A stretch of DNA of 64,000 nt from an uncultured Clostridia bacterium (GCA_934754375.1 CAKVHT010000001.1:620001-684000), one strand, 5' to 3'. Shown: positions 1 to 9,984, numbered from the stretch's first letter. Notes: a model not told the origin generated them from the letters alone. Translations and numbers: made by a program.

Positions 1-1058
<1,058 letters not shown>

Positions 1059-1285
1059 ATGGTATTGAAAATTTATCTTGCGATAAACAAACAATCTTTG
1101 TAAATACCTTGCTCATTAAGCTTGGCTAATTTTCGTTGTTCAAAAAACTTGGAATTGGCAGAAACTTTTGTTCAAATTTCTTACCATAGTACCTATTAAG
1201 ATATAAATTGTTCTTACAAACCTTATCGGTTCGGCTCTTGAATTGCAAGGCAATTTTCATGCCCCTTTATTTCAAGTGCAAGATT

Positions 1286-1314
1286 AAGATACCACATTTA
1301 AAATCTTTTGTCAA
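1286..1314 (-). promoter_or_regulatory. 16S rRNA promoter P2 (proximal)
   Basis: On the minus strand TTGACA (1314-1309), 17 nt, TATCTT (1291-1286), preceded by long A/T tracts like an UP element. The -35 and first spacer bases (TTGACAAAAG...TTTTAA...TGTG) match the proximal 23S promoter at 42860-42832. The leader to the 16S 5' end would be about 220 nt. Confidence 0.8.
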
Positions 1315-1419
1315 CACTTTTTTCAAAACTTTTTTAATTTTTTTCAAAAATTTTTTGAAATTTGTTTAAAAGTTTTAAACGGCTCTTAAAAAATGCTTTC
1401 TTAATTCAAAAGCATACGT

Positions 1420-1448
1420 ATAGTAACATACCAAAAATCATTTGTCAA
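1420..1448 (-). promoter_or_regulatory. 16S rRNA promoter P1 (distal)
   Basis: On the minus strand TTGACA (1448-1443), 17 nt, TACTAT (1425-1420), 134 bp upstream of P2. Tandem promoters separated by A/T tracts are typical of rRNA operons. Nothing else nearby on this strand needs a promoter. Confidence 0.75.
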
Positions 1449-1648
1449 AGGTTTTTACAAACTTTTTTTAAAATTTTAGCAACTTTTTTTAAAAATTTAC
1501 AAATTTATCCAAAAACAGCTTAAAACATGCTATGTTATTGCTGTTTGATGTGTTTATACACACCTTGTTTAGCAATAAAAAAGCGATAAATTATTTGTAT
1601 TTCTATTAAAATTTTAGTTTTTGCAATGCTTAATAGGTCATTAATAAA

Positions 1649-1685
1649 CAAAAAAAGTGAAGAAGTCTGCATCCTCACTTTTTAT
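1649..1685 (-). terminator. terminator downstream of the repeat protein
   Basis: Imperfect stem 1656-1680 (arms AAGTGA...TCACTT) followed on the minus strand by a run of Ts. It lies about 270 nt after the stop codon of the minus-strand gene ending at 1951. The intervening 1686-1950 is AT-rich with no gene I can support. The T stretch on the plus side also allows bidirectional use. Confidence 0.6.
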
Positions 1686-1950
1686 TTTTCAATTTACAAC
1701 ACATCGTTTGATTTGGCTATGTTAAACCATGAAAATCACAAAATTCAAAAACAATCATTATTTTAATATCTGCTGGAAGTTCATATCTCTTAATTTTTCT
1801 ATTCATTTAAAGAAATATAAATATTTAGTTATATATATTGGAATGTTTTTACAATTATATTCATTGTATATTCATCAACACATCTTAAATAATAGATTTT
1901 TCAAAATATTAAAGCCTTGATGTCAGGTTTGCCAACCAAACACACCAAAA

Positions 1951-3789
1951 TTAAACTGCAAGACCAACCATAATGTCAACTGCTTCTTGGATTGTCATCT
2001 CGCCCAAAGTTTTTGTTGAACCAGCAACATGTTTATCTGCTTTACCCTTTAAGTCAATCACTCCGGCAGCTTCAAGTTCAGCCAATGTCTTTGCTGTTTT
2101 GCCTGTTTCTGTGTTACCATTAAACACTTCATCAATTTGTTTTGAAAGGTTTGTAACCTTATCACTCAAGTCAATCAAAGCAAGCACACCAGTTACTGTA
2201 TTGCCTGAATTGTCCTTATAAACACCGTCAACAAGAGTATAATCCAATGCTTCAGCAATTGTAAGGTTGTTTACCGCATTAACCATGCCAGCAACTGTTG
2301 TGCCTTTTTTAATCAATGTTGCCATTGTGCCAGTAATTTCAATTGACCCATTGTACACTTTGCCGTCACGCACTTCATAATCCATAACATCGGCAATTGT
2401 CATATTATTGATTTTGTTTTGAAGCCCTGAGCCCATATTGCCAATTTTAAGGTCAGCAATGGCTTTTAACACACCTTTAACTGGATTGCCGTTTGCATCT
2501 GTGACCGAATTGTCGCTGTTGATTGTGTAATCCAACACATCAGCGATTGTCATATTGTCAATTTTGCCTTGCAATTGGTCTGCCATGTTGCCAACAGTTA
2601 AATTTGCAATTGTTTTAAGCACACCTTTAACTGGATTGCCATTTTTATCTAATACTTGGTTGCCAGATATTGTGTAATCTAAAATATCAGCAATCGACAA
2701 TGTTTGAATATCATTTGAAAGTGTGCCAACTGTATAACCAGCAATTTTTCCCATAATGCCTGTCACTTCACTGCCATTGTCATAATATTTGCCGTCTTGA
2801 TATGTGTAATTTAACACCTCATACACTTTCATTGTTTTGATTGTGTCTTCCAAGGTATTCAATTCTTTAACTTTCTTTTTGGAAATTGTTGCAATTGCCC
2901 CAGTAACTTCAGTTTTAACACCATCAACTGTTTTATAAACTTTGTCTGCAGTTGCGTCGTACTCATAGTCAAGGAAATCAGCAAGATACATATTGTTAAT
3001 GATATCGCCAAGGTCGTTAATCTTTTTAACTTCCTTATCTGCATCGCTGATTTTGATGATGGACGGCAAAACAATGCCAAAAGCGGTTTCAAGACGTTTG
3101 ATTGTCATATTATCACCAAGATGAGTGATATAAACTGGCAAACCTTGAAGCAAAGGCACATCTTTAAGGTTAAATTGAACTTTGCCATCAACCGGCACTT
3201 TTGTTAAATCTTTAACCTTAACTGCCCCATTTTCAATTGTTGCAAATGCAACTTCCTCTGTACAATCTTTATCTGCATAGACTTTGTCACCATTAAGGTA
3301 TCCGGTTTTCACGTAAAGGGTCAAACAGTCATCAAGCAATTTTTCAACATCGCCAGATGGGGTGTAAAGTTCACTTAAATCGTTCATTGCGACATCGTTC
3401 AAAACATCACTTATTCCTTCGCCAATTTTATTAAGTGGCTTGGTTTTAAGTTTTTCGATGTTTATGCCTTTGATCTCAGATGGAATTGTATAACCAAAAT
3501 CTTTTTCAAAATCTTCCAACGTGTATTTGTCAGAATTGTTTGAAATATACATTGCCTTTGAAACAAGTTTGCTTAATGTGATTTTGTTTAAATCTTCACT
3601 GCCCAAATCTATATTTGTTTTAAATGTGCTATTAATCCATTGTGGTGTTGCTTTGTAGTAAGCCAAAAAGCCAACCCCCACAATTGCACCAATACCAAGC
3701 AAAAGGCCAACAAATGTGCCCAAAAAGAAAGGGCCAAGCCCACTACGGCGCTTATATTTCCTTTCAATTTCTCCAATGCGTTTACCCAT
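1951..3789 (-). CDS. membrane-anchored repeat surface protein
   Basis: 612 residues. A basic 24-residue N-terminus (MGKRIGEIERKYKRR) precedes one transmembrane segment (about 21-45). The rest should be extracytoplasmic, and there is no LPXTG or C-terminal anchor. Residues about 257-550 are six repeats of roughly 45-50 residues, each built on a core like MTIADVLDYT followed by a short beta-hairpin with GNPVKGVL and then a linker such as IGNM. A half copy (LGEMTIQEAVDI) closes the protein. Repeats three and four are nearly identical, a sign of recent duplication. The start has a good site (AAGGGGTGG before ATG). Function unknown; an adhesin or cell-envelope spacer is inference. N-terminal anchoring resembles the giant protein at 12483-22646. 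Confidence 0.85.
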   Translation of the reverse strand: MGKRIGEIERKYKRRSGLGPFFLGTFVGLLLGIGAIVGVGFLAYYKATPQWINSTFKTNIDLGSEDLNKITLSKLVSKAMYISNNSDKYTLEDFEKDFGYTIPSEIKGINIEKLKTKPLNKIGEGISDVLNDVAMNDLSELYTPSGDVEKLLDDCLTLYVKTGYLNGDKVYADKDCTEEVAFATIENGAVKVKDLTKVPVDGKVQFNLKDVPLLQGLPVYITHLGDNMTIKRLETAFGIVLPSIIKISDADKEVKKINDLGDIINNMYLADFLDYEYDATADKVYKTVDGVKTEVTGAIATISKKKVKELNTLEDTIKTMKVYEVLNYTYQDGKYYDNGSEVTGIMGKIAGYTVGTLSNDIQTLSIADILDYTISGNQVLDKNGNPVKGVLKTIANLTVGNMADQLQGKIDNMTIADVLDYTINSDNSVTDANGNPVKGVLKAIADLKIGNMGSGLQNKINNMTIADVMDYEVRDGKVYNGSIEITGTMATLIKKGTTVAGMVNAVNNLTIAEALDYTLVDGVYKDNSGNTVTGVLALIDLSDKVTNLSKQIDEVFNGNTETGKTAKTLAELEAAGVIDLKGKADKHVAGSTKTLGEMTIQEAVDIMVGLAV

Positions 3790-3869
3790 ATTCCACCCCT
3801 TAAATTATTTGATTTATCTGCACAAAAAGCGGTCAAGCAAATCAAACCTTAGTTTATTTTATTATGTCA

Positions 3870-3904
3870 CAAAAAAGCACAAAAAGAAAACATTTTTGTG
3901 CTTA
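3870..3904 (-). terminator. terminator after smr
   Basis: Perfect 11-bp inverted repeat AAGCACAAAAA (3875-3885) / TTTTTGTGCTT (3893-3903), followed on the minus strand by six Ts. It is about 185 nt past the stop of the Smr gene. The rest of 3790-4087 has no gene. Confidence 0.7.
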
Positions 3905-4087
3905 ATTTTAAATTTAGATGTCGAATATTCAAACTTATATGCAAGCAATTTGTTGACTTTAACAAGTTTAATCAAACTTTATGTGTTTAGTTGCTTTGGC
4001 AATACAGTTATAATTTAGTCAACAGTAACGCTTATTAAATCTTTGTAAGAAATCTCGTTTTTTAAATTTTTAGCATCTTTAGTACTA

Positions 4088-4429
4088 TTAAATTATGACT
4101 ATACTGCAACCTGGATTTAACAAATACAATTCTCTGTCCGCTAACAAATCAGGGCAATAGTTGATTGCTATTTTGCGAGTTATGTTATGTTCCGTCCAGT
4201 TATCACAACATACAAAATCTTCAATCATACCACGGTTTTTTAGATTTTGACATTCTCGCAAAAATTCACGTTTGATTGCCCCACCAACACCATGACTGCC
4301 ATAACCATGTATAACTTTCATAACTTTGTATCCGCCTTTTTTGTAAGCATCAACTTCAACCAAAAATTCAGCAATGGCTTGCTTTACTGTTTGATTTTCA
4401 CTTTTTATATCTATTGTAATAAGTTTCAT
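4088..4429 (-). CDS. Smr-domain protein (stand-alone, small)
   Basis: 113 residues from the chosen ATG at 4429. The Smr signature is visible around residues 40-55 (VIHGYGSHGVGGAIKREF, the HGxG loop), the motif of the MutS2 C-terminal nuclease domain and stand-alone Smr proteins that cut DNA or collided-ribosome mRNA. The usual LDLHG motif near the N-terminus is degenerate (here IDIKSE), so nuclease activity is uncertain. The frame is open up to 4534, but the start at 4429 is preferred because a -35/-10 pair (TTGCTA, 17 nt, TATTAT) ends 7 nt before it. There is no Shine-Dalgarno sequence. Divergent from the unknown gene at 4603. Confidence 0.75.
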   Translation of the reverse strand: MKLITIDIKSENQTVKQAIAEFLVEVDAYKKGGYKVMKVIHGYGSHGVGGAIKREFLRECQNLKNRGMIEDFVCCDNWTEHNITRKIAINYCPDLLADRELYLLNPGCSIVII

Positions 4430-4436
4430 AATAAAA

Positions 4437-4465
4437 ATAATATTACGTTTTTCTATTTTTAGCAA
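4437..4465 (-). promoter_or_regulatory. leaderless promoter of smr
   Basis: Minus strand TTGCTA (4465-4460), 17 nt, TATTAT (4442-4437), then 7 nt to the ATG at 4429. Transcription should begin at or within 1 nt of the start codon. Confidence 0.6.
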
Positions 4466-4567
4466 ACATTTTGCATTATCCAACCCTTGCAAAGGACATG
4501 TTTTTTTGTGAGTTCGAAAATTTTGAATTGTCAAATACCTTTAGAACATTACAAGACAAATTGAATA

Positions 4568-4596
4568 TTGACAAAATAAATATTTTGTTGTATCAT
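4568..4596 (+). promoter_or_regulatory. leaderless promoter of the gene at 4603
   Basis: TTGACA (4568-4573), 17 nt, TATCAT (4591-4596), then exactly 6 nt (attctt) to ATG at 4603. The 19 nt from the -10 into the coding start, TATCATATTCTTATGAGAA, recur identically at the rsmD start on the minus strand. Confidence 0.7.
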
Positions 4597-4602
4597 ATTC
4601 TT

Positions 4603-5619
4603 ATGAGAAAATTTGACAACCCAATTGTAGTTTTAACACAAAGAATACAAAACCACATTGACAATGGTGGAAACATTTATCAACCAAAAAGGCAATTGCC
4701 ATATTACGATTATTTACACGCATTAAAACAAAGGTTTTCAAAACGTGATGGTGTAAAATATGAAATGCAAGACATTTACAAAATGTGCGGGTTCGATTTT
4801 GACCCTGAATATGCCGAACATCTTGAAATGATGGCAAACTTGCAAGATTTGGCTGATAAAAACAACTATGTTGACAAACTTTCAAACTTTAAACAGTCAA
4901 AGCCTGAAACTTATGGCAGACTTTGCACCCTTGCAACAAAACATGACACTTGTCTTTATGACTTTTTGGTTTTGACCACAGGTTTTAGGTTGAAAGAAGC
5001 ACACATTGACATTGACTATGAAAAAGCATTGGTTGCCCGTTTGAAAAAAGCCTACCCTGACCGCAACTTGACCGGTATCCGCCGTGAGAACACCGACTTG
5101 TATGACATGCTCCGCCACCTTAAACGTTATAAATATCCAACACTTTCTATGGCTGAAGTTGTTGACATATTAGGCTTTACAAACAGCCGTATGCTTACAG
5201 ACAATTATTTTAATATTGACGAAGCAAGCACACTTAAACAACTTGAACTTATGTACCCTAACAAATTTATTGACCAATCTCTTTATAAAAACAAAGAGTT
5301 CTATTATAGGTTGATTAAAATTTCTGTGATTAAAAAAATCAGTTTGATTGAATATTTAAACAACAATGGTTACACCTATTTGCAAGGAAATATGGTTGCA
5401 AGGCTTGCACAAATGAAAGTTGACGAAAATGAACGTTACAACTTCTTGATGAATAAGAAAAAAGAATTTTATGCAAAGCACGATATCGAAAAACTGACAA
5501 ATAAACAAAAATATTATTTAGATTTGCAACTTGTTGATGAACTGGCAAAACTGGACAACCTTGAACAATTTGCCGACAGCGATTTAAGCTGTGATGACTG
5601 CATAACTGAAACGAATTAA
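4603..5619 (+). CDS. conserved-looking hypothetical protein, leaderless mRNA
   Basis: 338 residues from ATG 4603 (MRKFDNPIVVLTQRIQNHID). The frame extends upstream to 4471, but the consensus promoter at 4568-4596 would exclude the earlier ATG. I do not recognise the family. It is soluble, alpha-helical, rich in Tyr, Lys and Asp, with no signal peptide or membrane segment. Residues about 100-130 contain LCTLATKHDTCLYDFLVLTTG, and a similar helix-turn rhythm (PTLSMAEVVDILGF, about 178-191) suggests repeated small helical modules, possibly nucleic-acid binding; that is a guess. The C-terminus ends with a Cys pair (LSCDDC). Downstream is a shared terminator with clpX. Confidence 0.75.
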   Translation: MRKFDNPIVVLTQRIQNHIDNGGNIYQPKRQLPYYDYLHALKQRFSKRDGVKYEMQDIYKMCGFDFDPEYAEHLEMMANLQDLADKNNYVDKLSNFKQSKPETYGRLCTLATKHDTCLYDFLVLTTGFRLKEAHIDIDYEKALVARLKKAYPDRNLTGIRRENTDLYDMLRHLKRYKYPTLSMAEVVDILGFTNSRMLTDNYFNIDEASTLKQLELMYPNKFIDQSLYKNKEFYYRLIKISVIKKISLIEYLNNNGYTYLQGNMVARLAQMKVDENERYNFLMNKKKEFYAKHDIEKLTNKQKYYLDLQLVDELAKLDNLEQFADSDLSCDDCITETN

Positions 5620-5700
5620 AAGCATAAACTTTAATAATTGTTTAACAAAGTTTATTATAAAACAGTCCCATTACAATTAGTTAATAAGCGAAAAAATTAA

Positions 5701-5739
5701 CCAGTTTATTTCGCTGGTTCAAATAAATTTGATTTGTTG
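5701..5739 (+). repeat. intergenic repeat, copy A
   Basis: The stretch starting ccagtttatttcgctgg and ending atttgttg aligns with 46540-46577 (ccaattacttcgctggggct...tttgttg) over about 39 nt with scattered differences. It includes a small hairpin ACCAG...CTGGT. It sits in the gap between two convergent genes. Degenerate, so confidence is modest. Confidence 0.35.
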
Positions 5740-5751
5740 TTAATAATATTA

Positions 5752-5784
5752 AAAAGAAAACAGTATTATGCTGTTTTCTTTTTT
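5752..5784. terminator. bidirectional terminator between unknown gene and clpX
   Basis: Inverted repeat AAAGAAAACAG / CTGTTTTCTTT with T-runs on both sides. On the minus strand the 5' arm is made of the last clpX codons and the stop codon TAA lies in the loop. It also serves the plus-strand gene ending at 5619. Confidence 0.75.
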
Positions 5785-7046
5785 TCTTGTTTTGTTTGTT
5801 TTGCTTTATCCCTTATTATTTCAGGCTTACCCTTATTTAAAATAAAATCTTCGGTTACTATTATCTTCTTTATATTATCCTCAAAATGTACACTATACAT
5901 TACATCAAGCATGCGTTCTTCAAGGATTGTGCGAAGCCCACGTGCGCCAGTTTTAAGTTCTATTGCTCGCCTTGCAACTGCCTTGATTGCTTTTGGGTCA
6001 AAAGTTAAATCAATGCCGTCCATTTTAAACATTTCAATATATTGTTTTGTAATGGCATTTTTAGGCTCAACCAAAATGCGTTCCAATGCGGTTTCGTCCA
6101 AACTATCCAAAGTGGCAACAATTGGCAAACGCCCAACAAATTCAGGTATCATGCCAAATTTAATTAAATCTTGTGGTTGAATATCTTCAAATCTGTTGTT
6201 TGTATCGTTTGTTCCTTTGCTTTTTATTTCCATGCCAAAACCAAGTTGACTTGCGCCCTTCCTTTCGCTGATGATTTTGTCCAAACCAACAAAAGCCCCA
6301 CCACAGATAAACAAAATGTTTGTTGTATCAATCTTAATATTTTCTTGTTGTGGGTGTTTGCGTCCGCCTTGCGGTGGCACACTTGCAATTGTTCCTTCTA
6401 ATATTTTAAGCAATGCCTGTTGAACACCTTCCCCACTTACATCTCTTGTGATTGAAACATTTTGAGTTTTGCGTGCAATTTTATCAATTTCATCAATATA
6501 AATTATGCCACGTTGGGCTTTTTCAATATCATAGTCGGCATTTTGAATGAGTTTCAACAAAATATTTTCAACGTCATCGCCAACATATCCCGCTTCTGTT
6601 AATGCTGTTGCATCACTGCTTGCAAAAGGAACTTTTAATGTTTTTGCAAGGGTTTTTGCAAGCAAAGTTTTGCCACTTCCACTTGGGCCAACAAGCAAAA
6701 CGTTGCTTTTTTCAAGTTCAATTTCATCTTGCTCATTATCATGTTTAACCATATTGTAATTTATGCGTTTATAGTGATTGTAAACAGACACTGCAAGGAT
6801 TTTTTTAACTTCATCTTGCCCAATGATAAAATCGTCAAGTTTTTGTTTGATTTCTTGTGGTTTTGGCAATTCAATAAATTCATTTTTGCTGGTTTGATTT
6901 TGTTTGTGCGTGTAGTCCATCAAATCACGGCAAATATTTAAGCAATCTTTGCATATAAAGCAATCGCCTTCAGGATTGCTGATTATATCTGTAAGTTCAC
7001 GTGCTGGTCGCCCACAAAATGAGCAAATTGTTTCAATCTCTCTCAA
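5766..7046 (-). CDS. clpX: ATP-dependent Clp protease ATP-binding subunit ClpX
   Basis: AAA+ unfoldase that feeds substrates to ClpP. The N-terminal zinc-binding domain shows CSFC...CKDC. Walker A is GPSGSGKT, Walker B IIYIDEIDK, the pore loop GYVGDD, and the arginine-finger/sensor region FVGRLP. LGFGM is probably the ClpP-contacting IGF-type loop. The C-terminus is Lys-rich and runs into the terminator. No ATG fits the N-terminus. I chose TTG at 7046 because GGGGG (7052-7056) is correctly spaced before it; TTG at 7058 would add four residues but has no ribosome site. Third gene of tig-clpP-clpX, 166 nt after clpP with a terminator between, so it may also be made separately. Confidence 0.95.
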   Translation of the reverse strand: MREIETICSFCGRPARELTDIISNPEGDCFICKDCLNICRDLMDYTHKQNQTSKNEFIELPKPQEIKQKLDDFIIGQDEVKKILAVSVYNHYKRINYNMVKHDNEQDEIELEKSNVLLVGPSGSGKTLLAKTLAKTLKVPFASSDATALTEAGYVGDDVENILLKLIQNADYDIEKAQRGIIYIDEIDKIARKTQNVSITRDVSGEGVQQALLKILEGTIASVPPQGGRKHPQQENIKIDTTNILFICGGAFVGLDKIISERKGASQLGFGMEIKSKGTNDTNNRFEDIQPQDLIKFGMIPEFVGRLPIVATLDSLDETALERILVEPKNAITKQYIEMFKMDGIDLTFDPKAIKAVARRAIELKTGARGLRTILEERMLDVMYSVHFEDNIKKIIVTEDFILNKGKPEIIRDKAKQTKQEKKKTA

Positions 7047-7178
7047 ATTATCCCCCAAAAAAGTTTGTTATAAATATAATAGGTTATTTAAACTTAAATA
7101 TACCTTTAAAAGGTTTCAACCAACAACAAATCAAATTTTTTATGCCCGTTTGATGTTGAATTTGTTGTTGAAACAAGA

Positions 7179-7208
7179 AAAAATGCAGACTTATGGTCCG
7201 CATTTTAA
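7179..7208 (-). terminator. terminator after clpP
   Basis: Minus-strand stem AAATGC-GGAC / AGTC-TGCATTT (7181-7206) with one mismatch, followed by six Ts, immediately after the clpP stop. It probably limits read-through into clpX. Confidence 0.7.
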
Positions 7209-7212
7209 AACT

Positions 7213-7791
7213 TTAACGTTTGCTAAAAATTTTGTCCACCAAACCATATTTAAGTGCTTGTTTTGCATCAAGGAAATTATCCCTATCAGTATCTTTTGAA
7301 ATGGTGTCAATTTCTTTCCCTGAATTGTCCGCAAGGATTTTGTTTAAAGCCTCACGTGTTTTTTCGATGTGCTTTGCATGAAGCAAAATATCACTTGCTT
7401 GACCTTGTGTGCCACCCAAAGGTTGATGAATCATAACTTCGCTGTGTGGCAAGCAAACTCGTTTGCCTTTTGCCCCGCTTGAAAGAATAACTGCTGCCAT
7501 GCTTGCTGCCATGCCAATGCAAATTGTTGAAACATCACATTTTATATATTGCATTGTGTCATAAATAGCCATGCCTGCTGTTACACTACCGCCTGGGCTG
7601 TTGATGTACATAAAAATGTCTTTATCTGGATTTTTGCCTTCAAGGTAAATAAGTTGAGCAACAACTGTGTTTGCCATTTGGTCATTTATTTCACCTGTCA
7701 AAAAGATGATTCTATCTTCAAGCAAACGGCTGTAAATGTCATAACTGCGTTCGTTACTGCCAACTTGGTCAATAACCATAGGAATTAACAT
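7213..7791 (-). CDS. clpP: ATP-dependent Clp protease proteolytic subunit ClpP
   Basis: 192-residue serine protease of the ClpP tetradecamer. The catalytic triad is visible: Ser in GMAASMAAV, His in MIHQPLGG, and Asp in KDTDRDNFL. The start ATG 7791 (MLIPMVIDQ) is preceded by AAAGGAG; an upstream in-frame start at 7857 would run into the end of tig and is rejected. It lies 28 nt after the trigger factor stop, so the two are co-transcribed. The protein works with ClpX encoded just downstream. Confidence 0.97.
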   Translation of the reverse strand: MLIPMVIDQVGSNERSYDIYSRLLEDRIIFLTGEINDQMANTVVAQLIYLEGKNPDKDIFMYINSPGGSVTAGMAIYDTMQYIKCDVSTICIGMAASMAAVILSSGAKGKRVCLPHSEVMIHQPLGGTQGQASDILLHAKHIEKTREALNKILADNSGKEIDTISKDTDRDNFLDAKQALKYGLVDKIFSKR

Positions 7792-7819
7792 AAAATTCTC
7801 CTTTACAATGGTTTTAAAA

Positions 7820-9103
7820 TTATTTAATTTCGTTGTTTGCGTGCAAGAAATCAACAATTTTTTTCATAAGCAAATCGTTAGCAATTTGGTTTACCATATT
7901 ATCGTTGACTTGTTTTTTGTATTCTTCCACAGTTTTGCCAACATTTTTTGCCATTTCTTCAAGTTTATTGTCGATATCTTTTTCTGTTACGTCAAGATTT
8001 TCTGTTTTGATAAGTTTTTCAAGCACTAATCTTGCTTTTACATTACGTGTTGCTTGAACTTTAACTTCAGCTTTAAGTTCATCAACTGTTTTGCCAATAT
8101 ATTTTGCATAAGCTTCCAAATCGATGCCTTGATAACGCATTTGTGCTTCCATATTTTGCAATTGACGTTTTGTTTCATCTTCAGCCAAAACTTCTGGAAC
8201 AGTAACGTTTGTATCATCAATAATTTTATCCAACATATCGTTGTCAAGTTCAATATCAGCATGTTGTTCAGCTTGTTTTAAAAGCCTATCTTTGATGCTT
8301 GCTTTGAAATCTTCAACTGTTTCAAATTCTGTGCTGTTTGAAACAAATTCTTCATTAAGTTCTGGCATAATGCGTTCACGAACGTTTTTGATTTCAACTT
8401 TGAAAGTTGCTGGTTTGCCTGCCAATTCTGCAACATGATAGTCTGCTGGGAATGTTACAACAACATCTTTTTTGTCGCCAATGTTTAAACCAACAAGTTG
8501 GTCTTCAAAAGTGTCAATAAATGTGTGTGAACCAATTTTAAGTTGATAATTTTCTGCTTTGCCACCGTCAAATTGTTTGCCATCAATATAGCCATCAAAA
8601 TCAAGTGTTACGAAGTCATCATTTTTAACAGGTTTGTTTGTTTCAACCAAACGTGAAGCACGCAATAATTCGTGTTCAATTTCTTCTTTGATTTGGTCTT
8701 CAGTAACTTCAACTTTTTGTTTTGTGAATGTTAAACCTTTATATTGAGCTAATTCAAAATCTGGAACACAATTAATTTTAAGTGTAAATTCTAAACCGTT
8801 TTCGTCCAATTTTTGGATATCCAAAGCTGGTGCTTCAACTGGGCGAACATCTTCGTGTTCACGCAAAATTGTTGTGTAAGCGCTGTAATATACTTCGTCC
8901 AAAGCTTCGTTCAAGAAAACACCAACACCATAATTCTTTTCAATCATATTGCGTGGAGCATGTCCTTTTCTAAATCCTGGAACATTATACTTACCTTTAT
9001 TTTTTTCATAAGCATTGTTAATTGCTTCGTCCCATTCTGTTGCTGTTAAATTAACATTTGCAACATACAATCCATTTTCTTTTTTCTCTAATTCGTATTT
9101 CAT
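7820..9103 (-). CDS. tig: trigger factor
   Basis: 427-residue ribosome-associated chaperone and peptidyl-prolyl isomerase. The N-terminal ribosome-binding domain has the signature GFRKGHAPRNMIEKNYG (usual form GFRxGxxP). A central FKBP domain (about 150-240; DDFVTLDFDGYIDGKQFDGG) and a helical C-terminal domain follow. The start has AAGGAG 6 nt upstream. First gene of tig-clpP-clpX, the common Firmicute arrangement that couples folding and degradation. Confidence 0.97.
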   Translation of the reverse strand: MKYELEKKENGLYVANVNLTATEWDEAINNAYEKNKGKYNVPGFRKGHAPRNMIEKNYGVGVFLNEALDEVYYSAYTTILREHEDVRPVEAPALDIQKLDENGLEFTLKINCVPDFELAQYKGLTFTKQKVEVTEDQIKEEIEHELLRASRLVETNKPVKNDDFVTLDFDGYIDGKQFDGGKAENYQLKIGSHTFIDTFEDQLVGLNIGDKKDVVVTFPADYHVAELAGKPATFKVEIKNVRERIMPELNEEFVSNSTEFETVEDFKASIKDRLLKQAEQHADIELDNDMLDKIIDDTNVTVPEVLAEDETKRQLQNMEAQMRYQGIDLEAYAKYIGKTVDELKAEVKVQATRNVKARLVLEKLIKTENLDVTEKDIDNKLEEMAKNVGKTVEEYKKQVNDNMVNQIANDLLMKKIVDFLHANNEIK

Positions 9104-9148
9104 TTTTTCTCCTTACAGCCATAAGGCCAATTTAAAAATTTCTGCCAC

Positions 9149-9177
9149 ATTGTAGCACACTCTTTTAAGTTTGTAAA
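9149..9177 (-). promoter_or_regulatory. promoter of tig-clpP
   Basis: Minus strand TTTACA (9177-9172), 17 nt, TACAAT (9154-9149), about 45 nt before the tig start, which has its own AAGGAG. Confidence 0.7.
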
Positions 9178-9296
9178 TCAATTTGGCAAATTATTTGTTA
9201 ATCTCTTATTGAATTTTCAACATATTTAATCAACTTAAATATCAATGTAATGATCTAAATATTGCTACAACTTCGCTGATTATAATCAAGCGGTTA

Positions 9297-9641
9297 TCAA
9301 ATAATTGAAAGTATGCCTGCCACCATAATCAAAAGCGCACTAATATAAAGCACAAATTGCAAGCGAGCTTGTTTGCGACCAAGTCTCTTTTTCAATTTTT
9401 CAACTTCAGCATACTCTTCCGCATCAACCTCATCTTCATTTTCTTCCAAATCTTTGTCAGTTTCAATGATTGTTTTTTGCCATTGTGATTGCCTGAAAAT
9501 TGCCAAAAGGACAATGCTTGTTGCCATAAAAATACAAGCAAGCAGAATGCAGACTTTTGCCCACTTGCTACAAATCAACAAAACCATGCTGATTGCTAAG
9601 CTAACAAATATGCCCAGCAATTTTAAATCAATCTTTTTCAT
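9297..9641 (-). CDS. small membrane protein with acidic coiled-coil loop
   Basis: 114 residues, family not recognised. Two hydrophobic segments at about 7-24 and 28-46, an acidic, probably coiled-coil stretch (about 55-92; DLEENEDEVDAEEYAEVEKL), and a third membrane segment at about 95-113. ATG overlaps the stop of the upstream gene by one base (TAATG), so translation should be coupled. No catalytic motif. Confidence 0.7.
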   Translation of the reverse strand: MKKIDLKLLGIFVSLAISMVLLICSKWAKVCILLACIFMATSIVLLAIFRQSQWQKTIIETDKDLEENEDEVDAEEYAEVEKLKKRLGRKQARLQFVLYISALLIMVAGILSII

Positions 9642-9931
9642 TATGCTTGGAATGCCTTTACAATGCCTGCAATGTTAAGGCCAACAAACACAATTATTAG
9701 CACAACAAAAATAATGTATGCAATCATCCAGCCCACGTTACGTTTGCTTTTTGCAAAACAAAATGCGTAAACTGCTGTGATGATATAAGCAATGATTTGT
9801 GCAATTGTATTAAGCAAATTTAAGATGTTTGGATTAACCAACCAACCCAACAATTTGCCGATAATAAGCACAACTGCGATTAATGCCACTGCGATATATG
9901 CCATAAAATTAACAACTTGTTTTCCGTTCAC
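9641..9931 (-). CDS. small three-helix membrane protein
   Basis: 96 residues with three hydrophobic helices (about 8-28, 37-58 and 67-90) and short polar links. Family not recognised. The start is GTG at 9931 with AAGGAG nine bases upstream. First gene of a two-gene unit with the coiled-coil membrane protein, joined by a TAATG overlap; the two products may interact, but that is inference. Confidence 0.75.
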   Translation of the reverse strand: MNGKQVVNFMAYIAVALIAVVLIIGKLLGWLVNPNILNLLNTIAQIIAYIITAVYAFCFAKSKRNVGWMIAYIIFVVLIIVFVGLNIAGIVKAFQA

Positions 9932-9955
9932 GATATACTCCTTTTATTTCACTTT

Positions 9956-9984
9956 ATTATATCACAAAATATGTGACTAGCCAA
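9956..9984 (-). promoter_or_regulatory. promoter of the two small membrane-protein genes
   Basis: Minus strand TTGGCT (9984-9979), 17 nt, TATAAT (9961-9956), followed by AAGGAG and the GTG start. Confidence 0.65.
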
